This document shows positions 25,301 through 35,889 of a stretch of 64,000 bases of DNA, piece after piece; the stretch's first letter is position 1; every line of letters starts with the position of its first letter. Below the pieces are notes generated by a model, which ran no database searches, was not told where the DNA came from, and saw nothing but the letters and a program-made list of their open reading frames with translations. The DNA is from Heliopora coerulea. Taxonomy: Eukaryota; Cnidaria; Anthozoa; Scleralcyonacea; Helioporidae. The stretch is from NCBI GenBank assembly GCA_030142905.1, contig JASJOG010000232.1, positions 124,001-188,000 of the forward strand, written 5' to 3'. Made by a program: the position numbers and the translations under genes.

Positions 25301-25841
25301 TAATTCATCTGTCTTCAAAAAACCTAAGTTATAAGTCAAAAGCGAGACAATACGTTGATGTGGTTTTCTTAGACTTTGCTCAGTTTTATACTTTTTAAAA
25401 TTGTCGGCTGGTCCTGGTTTCTCATCTGCTTTCGCCCGTCGTTTTGCCATTCAACAAATGCAACATACATTGATTCGGCACACACTTCTTTATAACATAC
25501 ATTAATTTGCCATATCCTTCTATTTTAGTAAGTTTTAGTACGTACTGCGCCCAAAAAATTCAGGAAATTATTATGGAAACTAAGTCCGGTCTTATTCGAC
25601 CGAAGTAGGTGATACTCGAAGACTGCGACTTCTACTCGTCAAAATTTGACGTAATTTTGTATGCTATTGCCTTATAAATGCCCAATAATTACATTCACTA
25701 ATAGTGTGGTGTTTAAAACAGATAGAGTTATAAACACGTGCAAAATAGAACAGTAAGAATTTGCTCAGCTCATTTTCCTAAGGTTACTTCTCAACATACT
25801 CACCCCAAATCTTCCAGGGAGTCAAGTATATCGTTTTCCAT
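16339..25841 (-). CDS. FAM98: FAM98 family protein (tRNA-ligase/RNA-granule associated)
   Basis: Twelve exons, read right to left: 25804-25841, 24643-24782, 24411-24464, 22788-22856, 22604-22683, 21633-21740, 21077-21157, 20451-20567, 20198-20297, 19619-19701, 18899-18995, 16339-16682. Every junction has AG/GT borders and consistent phase, giving 436 residues. Diagnostic stretches: MENDILDSLEDLG at the start, CPYTELSGG, LTKRLSTGQW, TLLTRLDVTI, SIADVLAAR, VREKTKCAINRVLIGK and GPPPEMP, then a GGRGGRGGGGGR tail. Known: FAM98A/B are partners of DDX1, C14orf166 and RTCB in the tRNA ligase complex and bind RNA through a Gly/Arg-rich tail. Here that tail is very short. The last exon either ends at a possible donor (GGAG|GTAAAC at about 16614) or reads on through about 90 non-Gly residues to TGA at 16339-16341; I kept the open reading. 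I cannot assign A, B or C paralogue. The gene diverges from PSMD8. Confidence 0.94.
16958..17245 (+). repeat. Family A SINE, long form, inside the FAM98 last intron
   Basis: It begins TTTTCCTAGGTCTGAAC, runs through AATAATAAAGATAGCTCAAC into the tRNA-like head (AGCTCAACAGGTAGAGCTGCG), then AGTTCAAATCCCGCTCGAG and the tail ACCCTGAGGATGATTCTGAA. It carries the same 5' block as the insertion in the 7.4-kb copy, so the 5' block is part of a real SINE subfamily and not a chance insert. Confidence 0.85.
18175..18213. repeat. Perfect 19-bp-arm hairpin
   Basis: AATTTTGAGACACGTTCTC, a single T, then the exact complement. It sits in the FAM98 intron between 16682 and 18899. It has no coding role. The one-base spacer makes it a cruciform or foldback candidate rather than a normal RNA hairpin. 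Confidence 0.85.
19209..19254. repeat. Perfect 20-bp-arm hairpin with 6-nt loop
   Basis: ATACACTAACATAAGCAAAT, loop GGACAG, then the exact complement. It lies in the FAM98 intron between exons 18899-18995 and 19619-19701, beside a GGCAGGCAGACAGGCA-type simple repeat (19150-19195). A young palindromic duplication is the simplest reading; an intronic small-RNA precursor is possible but short. Confidence 0.85.
19370..19500 (-). repeat. Possible tRNA-like SINE remnant
   Basis: On the minus strand GTGGTTCGCGCCCTGCC resembles a B box, with a possible A-box region about 40 nt earlier. The flanking CCTGGTAACCAGG is palindromic. There is only one copy in this window, so the call is weak. Confidence 0.35.
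21417..21538 (+). repeat. 22-bp minisatellite in a FAM98 intron
   Basis: The unit GCGTGTTCAATATCTCAATATT occurs about 5.5 times; the first and fifth units carry single-base changes and the array ends in a partial unit. It lies between the FAM98 exons at 21077-21157 and 21633-21740, about 95 bp upstream (on the plus strand) of the latter. Confidence 0.9.
23720..23775 (+). repeat. tRNA-like SINE fragment with perfect B box
   Basis: AAGGTTACAGGTTCAATTCC followed by CAGTCAGGGACTC contains GGTTCAATTCC, a textbook pol III B box. A proper acceptor stem and A box are not evident, so this is a SINE relic in a FAM98 intron and not a tRNA gene. Confidence 0.5.
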
Positions 25842-26045
25842 AGCAAAAATTATCCGTTTTGAATAAACATGATCGTTTTTGAATAGTCCTTTCTCTTTTT
25901 AGGAGACATACAAGTATTTGCAAACACAACGTGAACGTTGTACCGTCGGCTTTTTTAATCTTTGAGAGCTTTATTGTGTGGTACATGTCGCAATGGAGAC
26001 TGGATCTAGTAAGTGGCAGCTGCTCCGCTGAGCCCGCAGTGTAAC
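25842..26045. promoter_or_regulatory. Bidirectional FAM98/PSMD8 promoter region
   Basis: Only 204 bp separate the FAM98 ATG (25841, minus) from the PSMD8 ATG (26046, plus), so both 5' UTRs and core promoters must overlap here. I see no clear TATA box. A pyrimidine-rich CCTTTCTCTTTTT stretch near 25888-25900 could be a TCT/TOP-type initiator for the PSMD8 direction. This is inference from layout. Confidence 0.75.
25993..26031 (+). CDS. 12-codon upstream ORF in the PSMD8 leader
   Basis: ATG GAG ACT GGA ... TGA lies 15 nt before the PSMD8 start codon and closes before it. If transcription starts upstream of 25993 this uORF would be scanned first and could damp PSMD8 translation. Whether it lies in the mature leader is unknown. 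Confidence 0.4.
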   Translation: METGSSKWQLLR

Positions 26046-29000
26046 ATGAAGCCGGACAAGATGGCGACGGGAAATATTAGCGAAGTGGTAACAATGTACC
26101 AAACACTCTTAAAAGACTGGAATAAAAAACCTGCCAATCTTGAAAAGTGCGGGAAACTACTGAGCTCGCTCAAAGTAATGGAAGTATATTGTTGTATCTA
26201 ATGCTTTTTTAATATGGGATCGTGCATTCCCGTGAGTAAAAAACACTCCTGTCTTGACTCCGTATTTTTAATTTGTATCTCGTTCACCGACTTTAGGTGG
26301 CACTGACTGGTTTGTCATTTTTACCGACATCAAGTGCCGGTCCGCAGGCCCAAGAGTTAATACTTGCCAGTAAGTACAATTACTTCGCTGACTGCGCAGT
26401 AGAATTTTGTTTACTTAGCATAATCTGAGCAATTTGGTTTGAATTTTGTCCTGATTTAACCATGATTGTCTGATAAGGCTGAACTTATCCATTATGCTTG
26501 GTCAGGAAACTCTGGCTTGAAAATGCATCATAGGAAAAAATATATGCATGTTTGCAAATTTTTTGGTTTAGTGACTCACTTGTATATGAAGGAGATTGTA
26601 GTCAACATGGATGGGATTTGGTTTTTTATTGGGAATTTTGTATCGTCTAAAAAATCGGTTTGTCATTTCCCTTTAGGAGATGTGCTAGAAATAGGAGTTC
26701 AGTGGAGTGTTGAAAAAAAGGATATTCCTTCCTTTGAAAGATACATGGCCCAGCTTAAGCCTTATTACTTAGATTACAGGTAAAAGGACATAGAAGAATG
26801 TGATATATCAGGATTATTGTCAGGAAATGACACTGGAATAGATTAAATGCCTGTTAAAAGGCATAGAAGTATAGTACAAGTGACCTAAAGTGAATGATTT
26901 ATTGTACTTGTGAACAAAAAGAAGCACGATAGATGTTACAGTACATATCATCTGTTACATTCCACAGCCATGTGCATGAAGTCATCACTCAGATGGTGTT
27001 ATTATTATTGCATTACACATTGTATAATGATTGTCATTGCTTTTACACAGGAAAAAGTACATTAAAGATCAGCTTACCCTTTATATATTGTATGTTAATT
27101 TGCTGGAGTATCTTGAGTCCTAGAAGCAGGCCCAAACTCCATCATTAACCCATTAAAGGGCAAGAGCACACTCTATAGTTTTACTCTGGCACACCAGATG
27201 ATTTTACTTGTCAAGAAGATGAGCTTTGCTGCTTAATGAATTAAATGAACTCAGCTAACTCTAGACTTTCCATAACTTAGCACTTTTTGTGTCCTTTTAG
27301 GGGAATTCTGCAAGAATCACCTTACATGTACCAGACTCTGGGACTTAACCTTCTGTTATTATTAGCTCAAAATAGACTGGCTGAATTCCATACTGTAAGT
27401 GGATGATAAGAGTGGTGAATGTAAATACATTAAGTTACTGTATCATATTAACATCTAAAATACATGTAATTACATGAATAACTGAACACACTAAGGAATA
27501 GAATGCTGGATAAATTAAATCAACATTTGTAGCACACAATTGAACCAATGCCATAAATGAAGTAGCAATACCATCGTAAGGTATTTAGTAAGATTGATCA
27601 CTGAAGCCAGCATTTGTATGATCCCTTACTTTCCAATGTCAGGGCACTTTTGAGGAATTTGTTTGATCTTGATCAGTTTCAGAAACACATATACACTTCA
27701 GGAATATGTACATGGGTGTATAGACAGCATTTCATTTGGTAATATATATATCCAAACCTGAATCTCAAGAACTTTGGCAAATGAATATGAATTTTCTTGC
27801 AGGAACTGGAGTTACTCCCAGCCAAAGAGTATAATGAAAATGTTTATATCAGACATCCAGTTCAGTTGGAAAGGGTATGTACATGTTATCATTGACAAAT
27901 TAAACTGGGATTTTACTTATAGTAGACTGTCTGCTGACATTGTTTCTCAATGTCATCTGTCTGCTACATGTATGTGCAGTTCTCACAGCTTATATGAAAA
28001 GTTAGGTGATAGACCAAATCCCAGTCCAAATTGTATTAAATTACAACATGTGTTTGTGCTTTATTCTATGAGAGCTTGCCAGCTAAGTCAGAGCTGTTTT
28101 ATTTGGTCAGATAGTATATTAACAGGATTTTTCATATGTACAGCGGCAGGAACCAAGCCAGGTCTTGTGAATAAACATGCGTACAGTACATGAACAATCT
28201 CTCAGGAAAAGAAAGAAAACCATGAGGACCTGAAAAGAATCTGATTTAAATTTTATAAATTATGTTAAATTTAACTGGTCTTCATCACACTGTAATACTA
28301 TATTGTTTGTTGTCTGATCAACCTAAACCATTGCTGAAGTAATTTTCTTTCACTGTTATTTTCTCTATGTAGTTTTTAATGGAGGGCAATTACAATAAAG
28401 TAAGATTTGCTTCAGTTAATATTTTCTTTTCACCATGCATGAATTGTAATGAATCTAGCTACAAGGTGATTTGGAAGTAATTTTAGAGTTTTAACACATT
28501 GACATGATTATTATATCTTACCCATGACATCAAATAGTTTTATCAAAAAAGAGACATCTGAGAAAACCAGACTGCTTTCACCCAACTTAAAACACAATTA
28601 AGTTGATTTTCTTTGCTTTTTTGAGGGTTTTAATCTTCCATGGAAACCTATCTAAACAGAAGAGCTTTTGAAAAGCTGCCACAGACTGTATATACAATCC
28701 CTAACAATAATTAATCCAAGAAGGAACACAACCTGAAATCATGTTTTTTACTTCTCAAAACAAAAATGAGCTGTATCAAGTAACATTTCTGGGAGGAAGC
28801 CTCCTTTAATTGTGTTGTTAGACAATTAAGTACCTTGTAAGTTGGCTTTAAGCCAGATACATTCCTCAGAGCCTTCACCACCATAGGATGTATCTGGCTT
28901 GAAGCTTCCAATGTCAGCATTTATCCTACACACATATCATAGCATCCTCTGGAAAAACCAGTGAAGGAGTATAAAATGTTTCGTATGTGAACAATATCAG

Positions 29001-30718
29001 TAAAAATGCTAAACATCTTTCCTGACAGGGATTGATGTACTGTAAATACCTACGCGTAAAAATGAAACAATGCAGCAGTTTTCAAGATTTTGTGTAGACA
29101 CTGCACTTTTTTCAATACATCTACAGTTTAACTGATACTGTACCAGTATGACAGTGGTTGTACTGCAGGCTCACCAACCCTCATAAAACGTCCCAAACCC
29201 TGTTGTGTGACACCGGTGTACGTTAAACTTCAATCTAGTCCATTTTATTGTGTCTTCATGAGCATTTATTGAGTGCCATTATTTTAACCGTCTAGGTTTT
29301 TCTGGCTAAAGGCAATGTTCCTGCACAAAGTTATCATGTCTTTATGAATATGTTAATTAACACTTTAAGGTGAGAATGAAAATTACCCGCATCCTGTTTA
29401 AAATCTGACCTGCTCCAGGAAGAATTTCCCGCACGCACAAAATTTTTTCAGTTCTTTTTTCTAATTAGCTAGACTTGAAAGCTCATAAGAAAGAGAAATG
29501 TCCGTCTGCTGAAAATAAAGCTTTAAGGATCTGGGATTCATCTGTTAAAAAACAAGAACCCAAATTACAAACAGCAATCTTCTACTTTTAACACGCAGGT
29601 TTCATCCTCAAGTTTCAAACCGCACCCCAATATTATACTCAAAAAATTTCATTGTCATCGTTGTCATATTTCAAATCATTTTACTTTGTGAGACGAATCT
29701 TCCTAGATAAATACCATCATTTGTTAATCCAGCATATGTTTTTTAAATAGAGATGAAATTGCTGCTTGTCTAGAAAAATCATACCAGAAAATATCATTTC
29801 TCGAAGCACAAAGGATGCTATATTTAGATTCAGAAAAAGACACGAAAGCTTTTGCAAATAAGGTAAGCAATGAATGATTACAATAGCCTGCATAAAAGAC
29901 TTTGTTTAGATTTAGCTCCACCGCAAACTTTAACGGACTTTAACGAAGGATTGCGAGTTCCGATCAAGTTTTAGTCTTGTCCAGAACAACTTCATCAAAG
30001 TCTAGGATTCAGTTCTGTATAAATGTTTCAATCTACTGCAGGCTTTATTGTATCTTGCTGTAGAAAGTGTGGTAAGGGAAGGATCCAGAAAATCTCTGAG
30101 CCCCAGACCGGAACTCAGAGTTTTTCCATATAGTTTTAAACAGCATTTTCTCATAATAAATAACATCCGATACAAGATTGAAATCTACAGTTGTATTAAA
30201 GGACTTGTTGATATAAGTTCGCCGCAAATTTAAATTTCTGAAATTTTTCAAACCTGGTTTGCATGAAAAAATATTTCCAAGTCTCCAATAGAGTTAGATA
30301 CCATGCAAGATGACGGTGAAGGGAGAATTTCAAGAAGCAAGTAACTAAAAACTAGTGACTAAATGTAACTCTACTTGCACGTAGCGTTTATTTGTCCCCT
30401 GAAATCGCTTTGGATTGTGCTGTTCATCAGACTTCATCCGCCCTATTAACTACAATAGTTTCGTCAATATGCAAATGTCAATAACTAATGCAAACACAAC
30501 GTAATTCAACATGCAATTGCCCGCCACCAAGCTTTGGAAATCAGTCATATTAACTACACTGTTTCTCTTACCCCTCTGTTTAGCGAGGCTGGAAACTTGG
30601 CAGCGACGCATTCTACGTTTTTGAAGAAGAGGTATCGGAGAGCAAGCCAGAAATCCCTTCATTACACACCATCCAGCACATGTTAGAATACGCTAAGGAG
30701 TTGGAGAGAATTGTCTGA
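26046..30718 (+). CDS. PSMD8: 26S proteasome non-ATPase regulatory subunit 8 (Rpn12)
   Basis: Nine exons: 26046-26174, 26297-26369, 26677-26779, 27301-27394, 27803-27874, 28373-28399, 29296-29369, 29751-29862, 30584-30718. All junctions have AG/GT borders and matching phase, giving 272 residues, about the length of yeast Rpn12. Family-specific stretches: [67 protein letters not shown] and the end [12 protein letters not shown]. Known: Rpn12 is a PCI-domain subunit of the 19S lid; its incorporation completes the lid and triggers its joining to the base, in cytosol and nucleus. A second ATG at 26061 in better start context (CAAGATGGCG) could be the true start, costing five residues. An AATAAA lies at 30811. 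It is divergent from FAM98 and shares its promoter region. Confidence 0.97.
27144..27245. repeat. Small MITE-like element with dispersed motif
   Basis: TTAACCCATTAAAGGG at the left and TGCTTAATGAATTAA at the right roughly mirror each other, and the core holds TTTTACTCTGGCACACCAGA followed by TGATTTTACTTGTC. A similar arrangement (CTCTTTCCC..motif..GGGAAAGAG) is seen at 47850-47960. It lies in a PSMD8 intron. Confidence 0.6.
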
Positions 30719-30810
30719 ATTAAACTTGAGTTGTGGAATGGTCCGATACTCGTCAAATGTTGTTGGTCTTGTTGCCACTCGTCAAATAGATCCATTAACA
30801 TTTGTTGTAT

Positions 30811-30816
30811 AATAAA
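30811..30816 (+). terminator. PSMD8 polyadenylation signal
   Basis: A canonical AATAAA, 93 bp after the PSMD8 stop codon, in the right strand and context (TTGTATAATAAACCCTG). Confidence 0.75.
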
Positions 30817-33800
30817 CCCTGACTACTGTCCAAAGTTCCTCTAGTCTCAGTCGATTTACCAGACAGTTACGGTAATACGAACGAGACACGCGGTTGCTCT
30901 TCATTTACAGAGCAACCATATTACCAGTAACTTGGTCCTGCTTAAACTTTATGGCATACATCCACACTACCTGATTTTTTTTTAAATGCCTTTGTTCTTA
31001 GTATCAAAGTAATAAACTTCGGCTGAAGTACAATTTGTTAATTGTTCACCTTCAGGCAAACATATGTCATTTGAAAGTTTGCTGAAAACTCTACAGTTAG
31101 AAGTTTTCGTGAACGTGCAGTTACCAACTCCCCAGTGTCCGGTTTCTCTAGTGATCCCAAGATCCGAAGTGAATAGTTCCTCTCTGAGTCAACCTCATAC
31201 CCAACGTCCTGTAGCTCTATTTCTCAACTACCATCACACTTTCCAGTGTCTCTAATTGTGGAACATTTTCCAAGCGTTTTGCTTTCTCTCCAAATCAGTC
31301 ACCTGCCCGATGTCCTGCTGCTTCATTTCTCAGTCATGTCCCTGTCTTGCTTCCCCATTGATTGAGCAACGAACTGTAACCGCGATATTTGACGAGATAG
31401 TTTTTACTGTTTGAGAAACATGAGAGCTTGGATATATTGAGGTAGAAGAACGAGCTTGAAGATCGTTCTTCTACCTCATAGTTTTTACTGGTTTTTAAGT
31501 CACCTGGGACCTTAAATCTTTCTCGGCCGAGACTTACACTATCGACGAATGAAATATTCTCGAGCAAACCAGAGTAAAATTATATAAGATTCGGTCGAGA
31601 AATAGTTGAAATAGTAAGCAACTAAAAAGGTAACGATGGACAGAAATAAAAAGCCAGTGCATACCCATTGTACTTTCTCAACTACGAGCACAGCAGCATT
31701 CCAGGACAGAGCGGAGAGGTTGGAATGCTTCGAACACCGAGGCCTATTTGCCTTCCTTTGTTACTTACAGTAACACATTCATTTGACAAGTTTTGACCTG
31801 AGCGATATAGCGCTCGTGTTTTTGCTGAATTGTACATAACCCCAGCTGACATGTCAAATTCCATGCAGCGTTTAAACTTTTTAAGAAGACGGACGTCTAC
31901 TACTACAGAGGAGATACACCTTACAAATGAGGTAGCGCTGAACATTTGAAAAGATAGTGTTTCCGTGGAGAAACGTTGACCTCTGAGGAAGATTATCCTG
32001 TTTCCATGGCCGGCGGAAGCCGTTAGGCTGGTCCAGCAGAGATTCTGACCACTTTTCAAGCCGACAAGCGCTTAGTCTTCTTACAAAATGCGTGTTACAA
32101 GCGATTAGGTTAAGACACTGATCTTATACGGCATTAGTGGATATCTGAACAGACGGGACCGATAAGAAGAAATTGCAAAAAGTTTCATTCAGTTATCTTA
32201 TTTTCAACATTAGTTTATGCTGTGTTGGCAGCAATGTTATTCATCTTGACGCCAAGGTTTAATATTCTTGTAAATGCATTTAAATTTGCCTTTCGAGCAT
32301 CGTTCTCATGTTACGATTTATTTATTTTCTCTTTTGAACCATCAATCTGATTTCAATGAAATTTGGTCTTCATGCGCAGAAAAGGTGGCCCGCGACAACC
32401 TAAGTAAGCCTACCATTTTCGCACGGTATTTTAAAAATTCATATTTAAAAATTGGATTATTTCCTTCAAAACGGAACTCCTGGTAGGCAGGCTATTTCCT
32501 TAGCCGATGAGAAGATTGTACTGCTTGTAATCCAACTCAACGTTTCGTATATCTGAACTTACTGGACAGTCGAGTGCACAGTAAGGCCATACGCGATGCA
32601 CGAACCACTTAAAAATCACGTAAAAAGAGAAAGCGTATTTAAAACTCAGTCCAATACTCAATTCCACCTTGAGTTCTGTCTCACTTCTTCTTTGTTCTTG
32701 AAATAATCACTCTTTGTAACCGCAGACGTTCTCCAACTTCCGACTCTGTCTCAGATCTTACGCTTATTGCAAATATATATGTTGCTGGTGATGCGGGGAA
32801 TGTTGCGATTGCCGCAACGAAACCTTAGATTTTCAGTAAACTTCATCCCTTCTTTACTTCGTGTTTCTGCTAGACTTCAATTTCCTTCCTATGAAAATTG
32901 CTGAATTTTTAACTCATTGTCCGTAGTTTGGCTCACCATGAGGGCCCACCGAAGTGTGGAGAACTCAGGATGAGTCACTAAATATCTGGCTTGTCTGACA
33001 GGATATTCATACTACATGCAGTTTTAACAAGGGGACACTTCGTGTCAAGCAACATTGCACGCATTAGTGCATGAAAAGCTAAATGATATACACGAAGAGA
33101 CTTTTTCAAAACAGCGGAATTTGAGGAAAAACCCAGCAAAGCGACAGGTTGTTAGTCATGCCGTAAAGGTATCCTAGCCTGATTTTTTTTAACTTAACGC
33201 TCACCCTAACTCTAATCCTTATGATGTCCACTGCCTTAAAATCTTATCCTCGTGTATGCCATCAAGTCACTGCGCCAACTTTGCAAGCAATGTTGCGGCA
33301 ACATTACTTTCAATGTTGCATTCTCAGCCCGTGGATTTATTTAGAGATTGATGATGTGAGCCGAGCACTTTTAATCTTTTTATGGCCGTAAACGACAGTT
33401 TTAACTCAACTTTTGGCTTTTCCTGGTACATAATTGTGGTAGAAGTTTAAAGGTAGTACTCTACCTTAAAAACGAGACTAGGTACTGAAAGGTTCGTTCA
33501 GGAATCAGGACTGCCCACGGAGCACTCCATTGACTTTATTTTGCAGCAATGGTAAAGTTTTGACGAAACGAGTCATCCCGCTAAACGGGCTAGTTCAGTC
33601 CATATGAAGTCCCTTAATTCAAGGTTACATTCGCTGAACTGCCTATAGTAGATATTACAAGCCATTTCAGACTAACGCTAAATATGTGCCGGGGTGTGCG
33701 GCAAGTCCCAATAGTTCCACTTCATATATTGTTATTTCATTGAGTTTCAAGAGAAAATCCTGCACGTGGGTACTTATCGAGTTTCAATAATCTGCTTAAT

Positions 33801-34751
33801 TTTAAACTTATCATATGCACGTGCATTGGATTTTGCTTTTCACATTGCCACCTTCGCATCAAAAGAACGCCACTTTTCGCAGTCACCTAAATTACATTAC
33901 GTCCCACCAGGAGATCGTATTGCTAGGCTGACAAACCAATCCACAGGGTTGGCATGAGGGTGACGTTCATCAAATCTTTCCCAATACAAATCATTTCAGC
34001 ATGCACGCTGTTATCTGATGACTTTGATCTTGAACTTCCAATATAAGACTGACACGTGGCGATCATGTAATTGGGAGTATAAGTTGATTTTTGAAATCAG
34101 CTGGAGTAAAGCTGGGAACGTATCAGCTAACCATGATCCAAAGAAAACTTGGCGAATCTACCAGACTCACGAAGAAGACAGAAGGACTTTTCTTCATGTC
34201 CACAAGTTCACAATAGGCAGTTCACATATCTTATGAAGTTTCATCACAACTTGAAGCCTTGCGCTGTTTCTCTTGGGAAAATCGTTGTTGTTAATTAGAA
34301 TGCCCATATGCATTTGGCTTGACCCATCCGCAGTTAACAGGAAGACAAACAATATCCATTCTTGGCCTCTTCTTGTAACCTTGGAGCTGCAAGCTCGTAA
34401 CTAAACTGAATCAAAGACAGGGGGGTTTTTTTTGAAGCTATCTTGCCACTAGTGTCATATTACATTTGACGGATGTCGCGGTATCATCTTTAGAAATATT
34501 AAACAATTCAACGGAAACCGCTCATGGATGTTTCTCGTATACTTTGCACTCGAACTGCCTCGAAAGGCTCCCCGAAAAATAACTGATCAACTGAGGTTTG
34601 GGATATGAGGACATTAACCAGCTGTTTGCCACCATACAACAGGCAACGTCCGAACAAAGGAACACGCGACTAACACAGAAGAGGCCATCGACTGAAAGAC
34701 TGCTTGGACCAGTTGACTTATAATTGTTTAGAGCACAAAGGGAAAGCAAAC
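30817..34751. other. Spacer between PSMD8 and the RING gene
   Basis: No gene that I can support. A hairpin lies at 31438-31478. On the minus strand an ATG frame read from about 31875 down to 31769 ends at a perfect donor (ACT|GTAAGT) and could be an isolated first exon, but I found no partner exon. The remainder is AT-rich unique sequence without repeats that I recognise. Confidence 0.55.
31438..31478. repeat. Perfect 16-bp hairpin beginning TGAGGTAG
   Basis: TGAGGTAGAAGAACGA, a 9-nt loop, then the exact complement. The outer flanks (ATATTGA.. and ..CATAGTTTTTACTG) repeat the ATAGTTTTTACTG seen just upstream at 31398. The first eight bases equal the let-7 seed region, but the rest does not match, and the stem is too short for a usual animal pre-miRNA. 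Confidence 0.8.
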
Positions 34752-35336
34752 ATGGCAGATGACCGACAGTCCCGAACATGGATACAACTCTTCAGGACGT
34801 TTACTTTGTTTTTTGGATTAAACTATTTGTCTTGCTTGATTGCAATTAATCTTCTGGGCAATCCGCTGTGGTGCTTCGTGGTGATGGCGACGTACATTCT
34901 AGTGTGTATGCTACCGAACGAATCTTTACAATATTATTTCTCAACGAATGCCAAAGTTCAACTGTCGTTGAAAAGCCTCGTCGACGAACTCAAGCTTATG
35001 GATATTGAAAAAATTCCTTTTGTGATTGAGCGTTTTCTGGAACTAGACAAGACGTGCGGAGGATTTATAGAAGAAGACACGATCTGCGACTCTGAGCGCT
35101 GTGTAGTTTGTCTGGACGAGAAAGCTGTCATTCAGACTTTACCTTGCAGACACCGGGTGATCTGCGGTCGGTGTGCCTGGAGTACGTTTAAAATGGCTTT
35201 AAAACAACCGACTGCACATACATGCGTTGTTTGTCGCGGAGAGATACGAGATTTCAATGGTAGTTTATTCAAGAACCTCGTCAACGTGAAATGGCAAGAT
35301 GTGAAGAACGTTTTGGATGAGACAAAGGCAATGTAA
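34752..35336 (+). CDS. Intronless membrane RING-finger protein (putative E3 ubiquitin ligase)
   Basis: A single 194-residue frame starting at ATG 34752 (AACATGGCAG, good context) and ending at TAA 35334-35336. Seen: two hydrophobic segments near the N-terminus (about 14-35 and 38-54); a soluble middle; and a C3HC4 RING with C117-x2-C120-x11-C132-x-H134-x3-C138-x2-C141-x16-C158-x2-C161; then a short basic tail. Known: C3HC4 RINGs bind two zinc ions and recruit E2 enzymes; membrane RING proteins often act at the ER, mitochondria or endosomes. Inference: an E3 ligase anchored by a hairpin of two membrane helices with the RING in the cytosol. The lack of introns beside intron-rich neighbours suggests an old retrocopy or a lineage-specific gene. 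I cannot name an orthologue. Confidence 0.85.
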   Translation: MADDRQSRTWIQLFRTFTLFFGLNYLSCLIAINLLGNPLWCFVVMATYILVCMLPNESLQYYFSTNAKVQLSLKSLVDELKLMDIEKIPFVIERFLELDKTCGGFIEEDTICDSERCVVCLDEKAVIQTLPCRHRVICGRCAWSTFKMALKQPTAHTCVVCRGEIRDFNGSLFKNLVNVKWQDVKNVLDETKAM

Positions 35337-35738
35337 ATGTGGTATGAACCTCGCGCGTGCCAAAGCCAAATCAGAATTACCTTAGATACCGTTGCAATAC
35401 GACGAAACTCGTACATTTTCAGGAAAATTACAAGAATATTACCCGCCTCCGAATAAATTAATGGACGCGAAGAAAAAAATCGGACAAAAGGACTGAAGAC
35501 CTTAGTGATAATCCCAAATTTAGTCATTTTAATTTACAAGGGGACGTAGATTTTCGTTGGAAAATTTAAGTGAGGCAAAGTAACTGAAATTGTTTTGTCG
35601 AATATTAGTGGTCGAATTGCGGAAAGTTAACCAGAATTCGATCTCAAGTTGTGACACTTGTACACGACGTTTTCAGTGTGACGGAGCAGTTTCATGCGAT
35701 GTAATTAATGAACGCAAATGTTTATTTTAAAAATTTAG

Positions 35739-35889
35739 TCTGACGTGACTGCGTTTAACGTGTTTGTCACTCAGCAAATCGAACTTGGTGTTTTTCAAAT
35801 GAAGTACAAAAAGCTGTCGACAAGAGACCTCCGTCGTTTTCTACAAGCCCATCGATTCAAGCGCGGACACCGATTGTTGAGACAGGCAG
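35739..35889 (+). other. Exon-like segment of unknown gene
   Basis: It is open for 50 codons between an acceptor (TTAAAAATTTAG) and a donor (GGCAG|GTGG). The translation is of ordinary protein composition, basic at its end (STRDLRRFLQAHRFKRGHRL). No family recognised, and no partner exon with matching phase was proven; a candidate at 36936 has the wrong phase. It may be a real exon or chance. Confidence 0.35.

Noticed and set aside
31438..31478. A let-7 microRNA gene
   Set aside because: Only the eight-base seed agrees, the stem is 16 bp, and cnidarians are not known to carry let-7.
31682..32059. 125-codon minus-strand frame with a good donor at 31768
   Set aside because: No ATG at the start of the frame, no partner exon and no recognisable family; it was kept only as a remark in the spacer entry.
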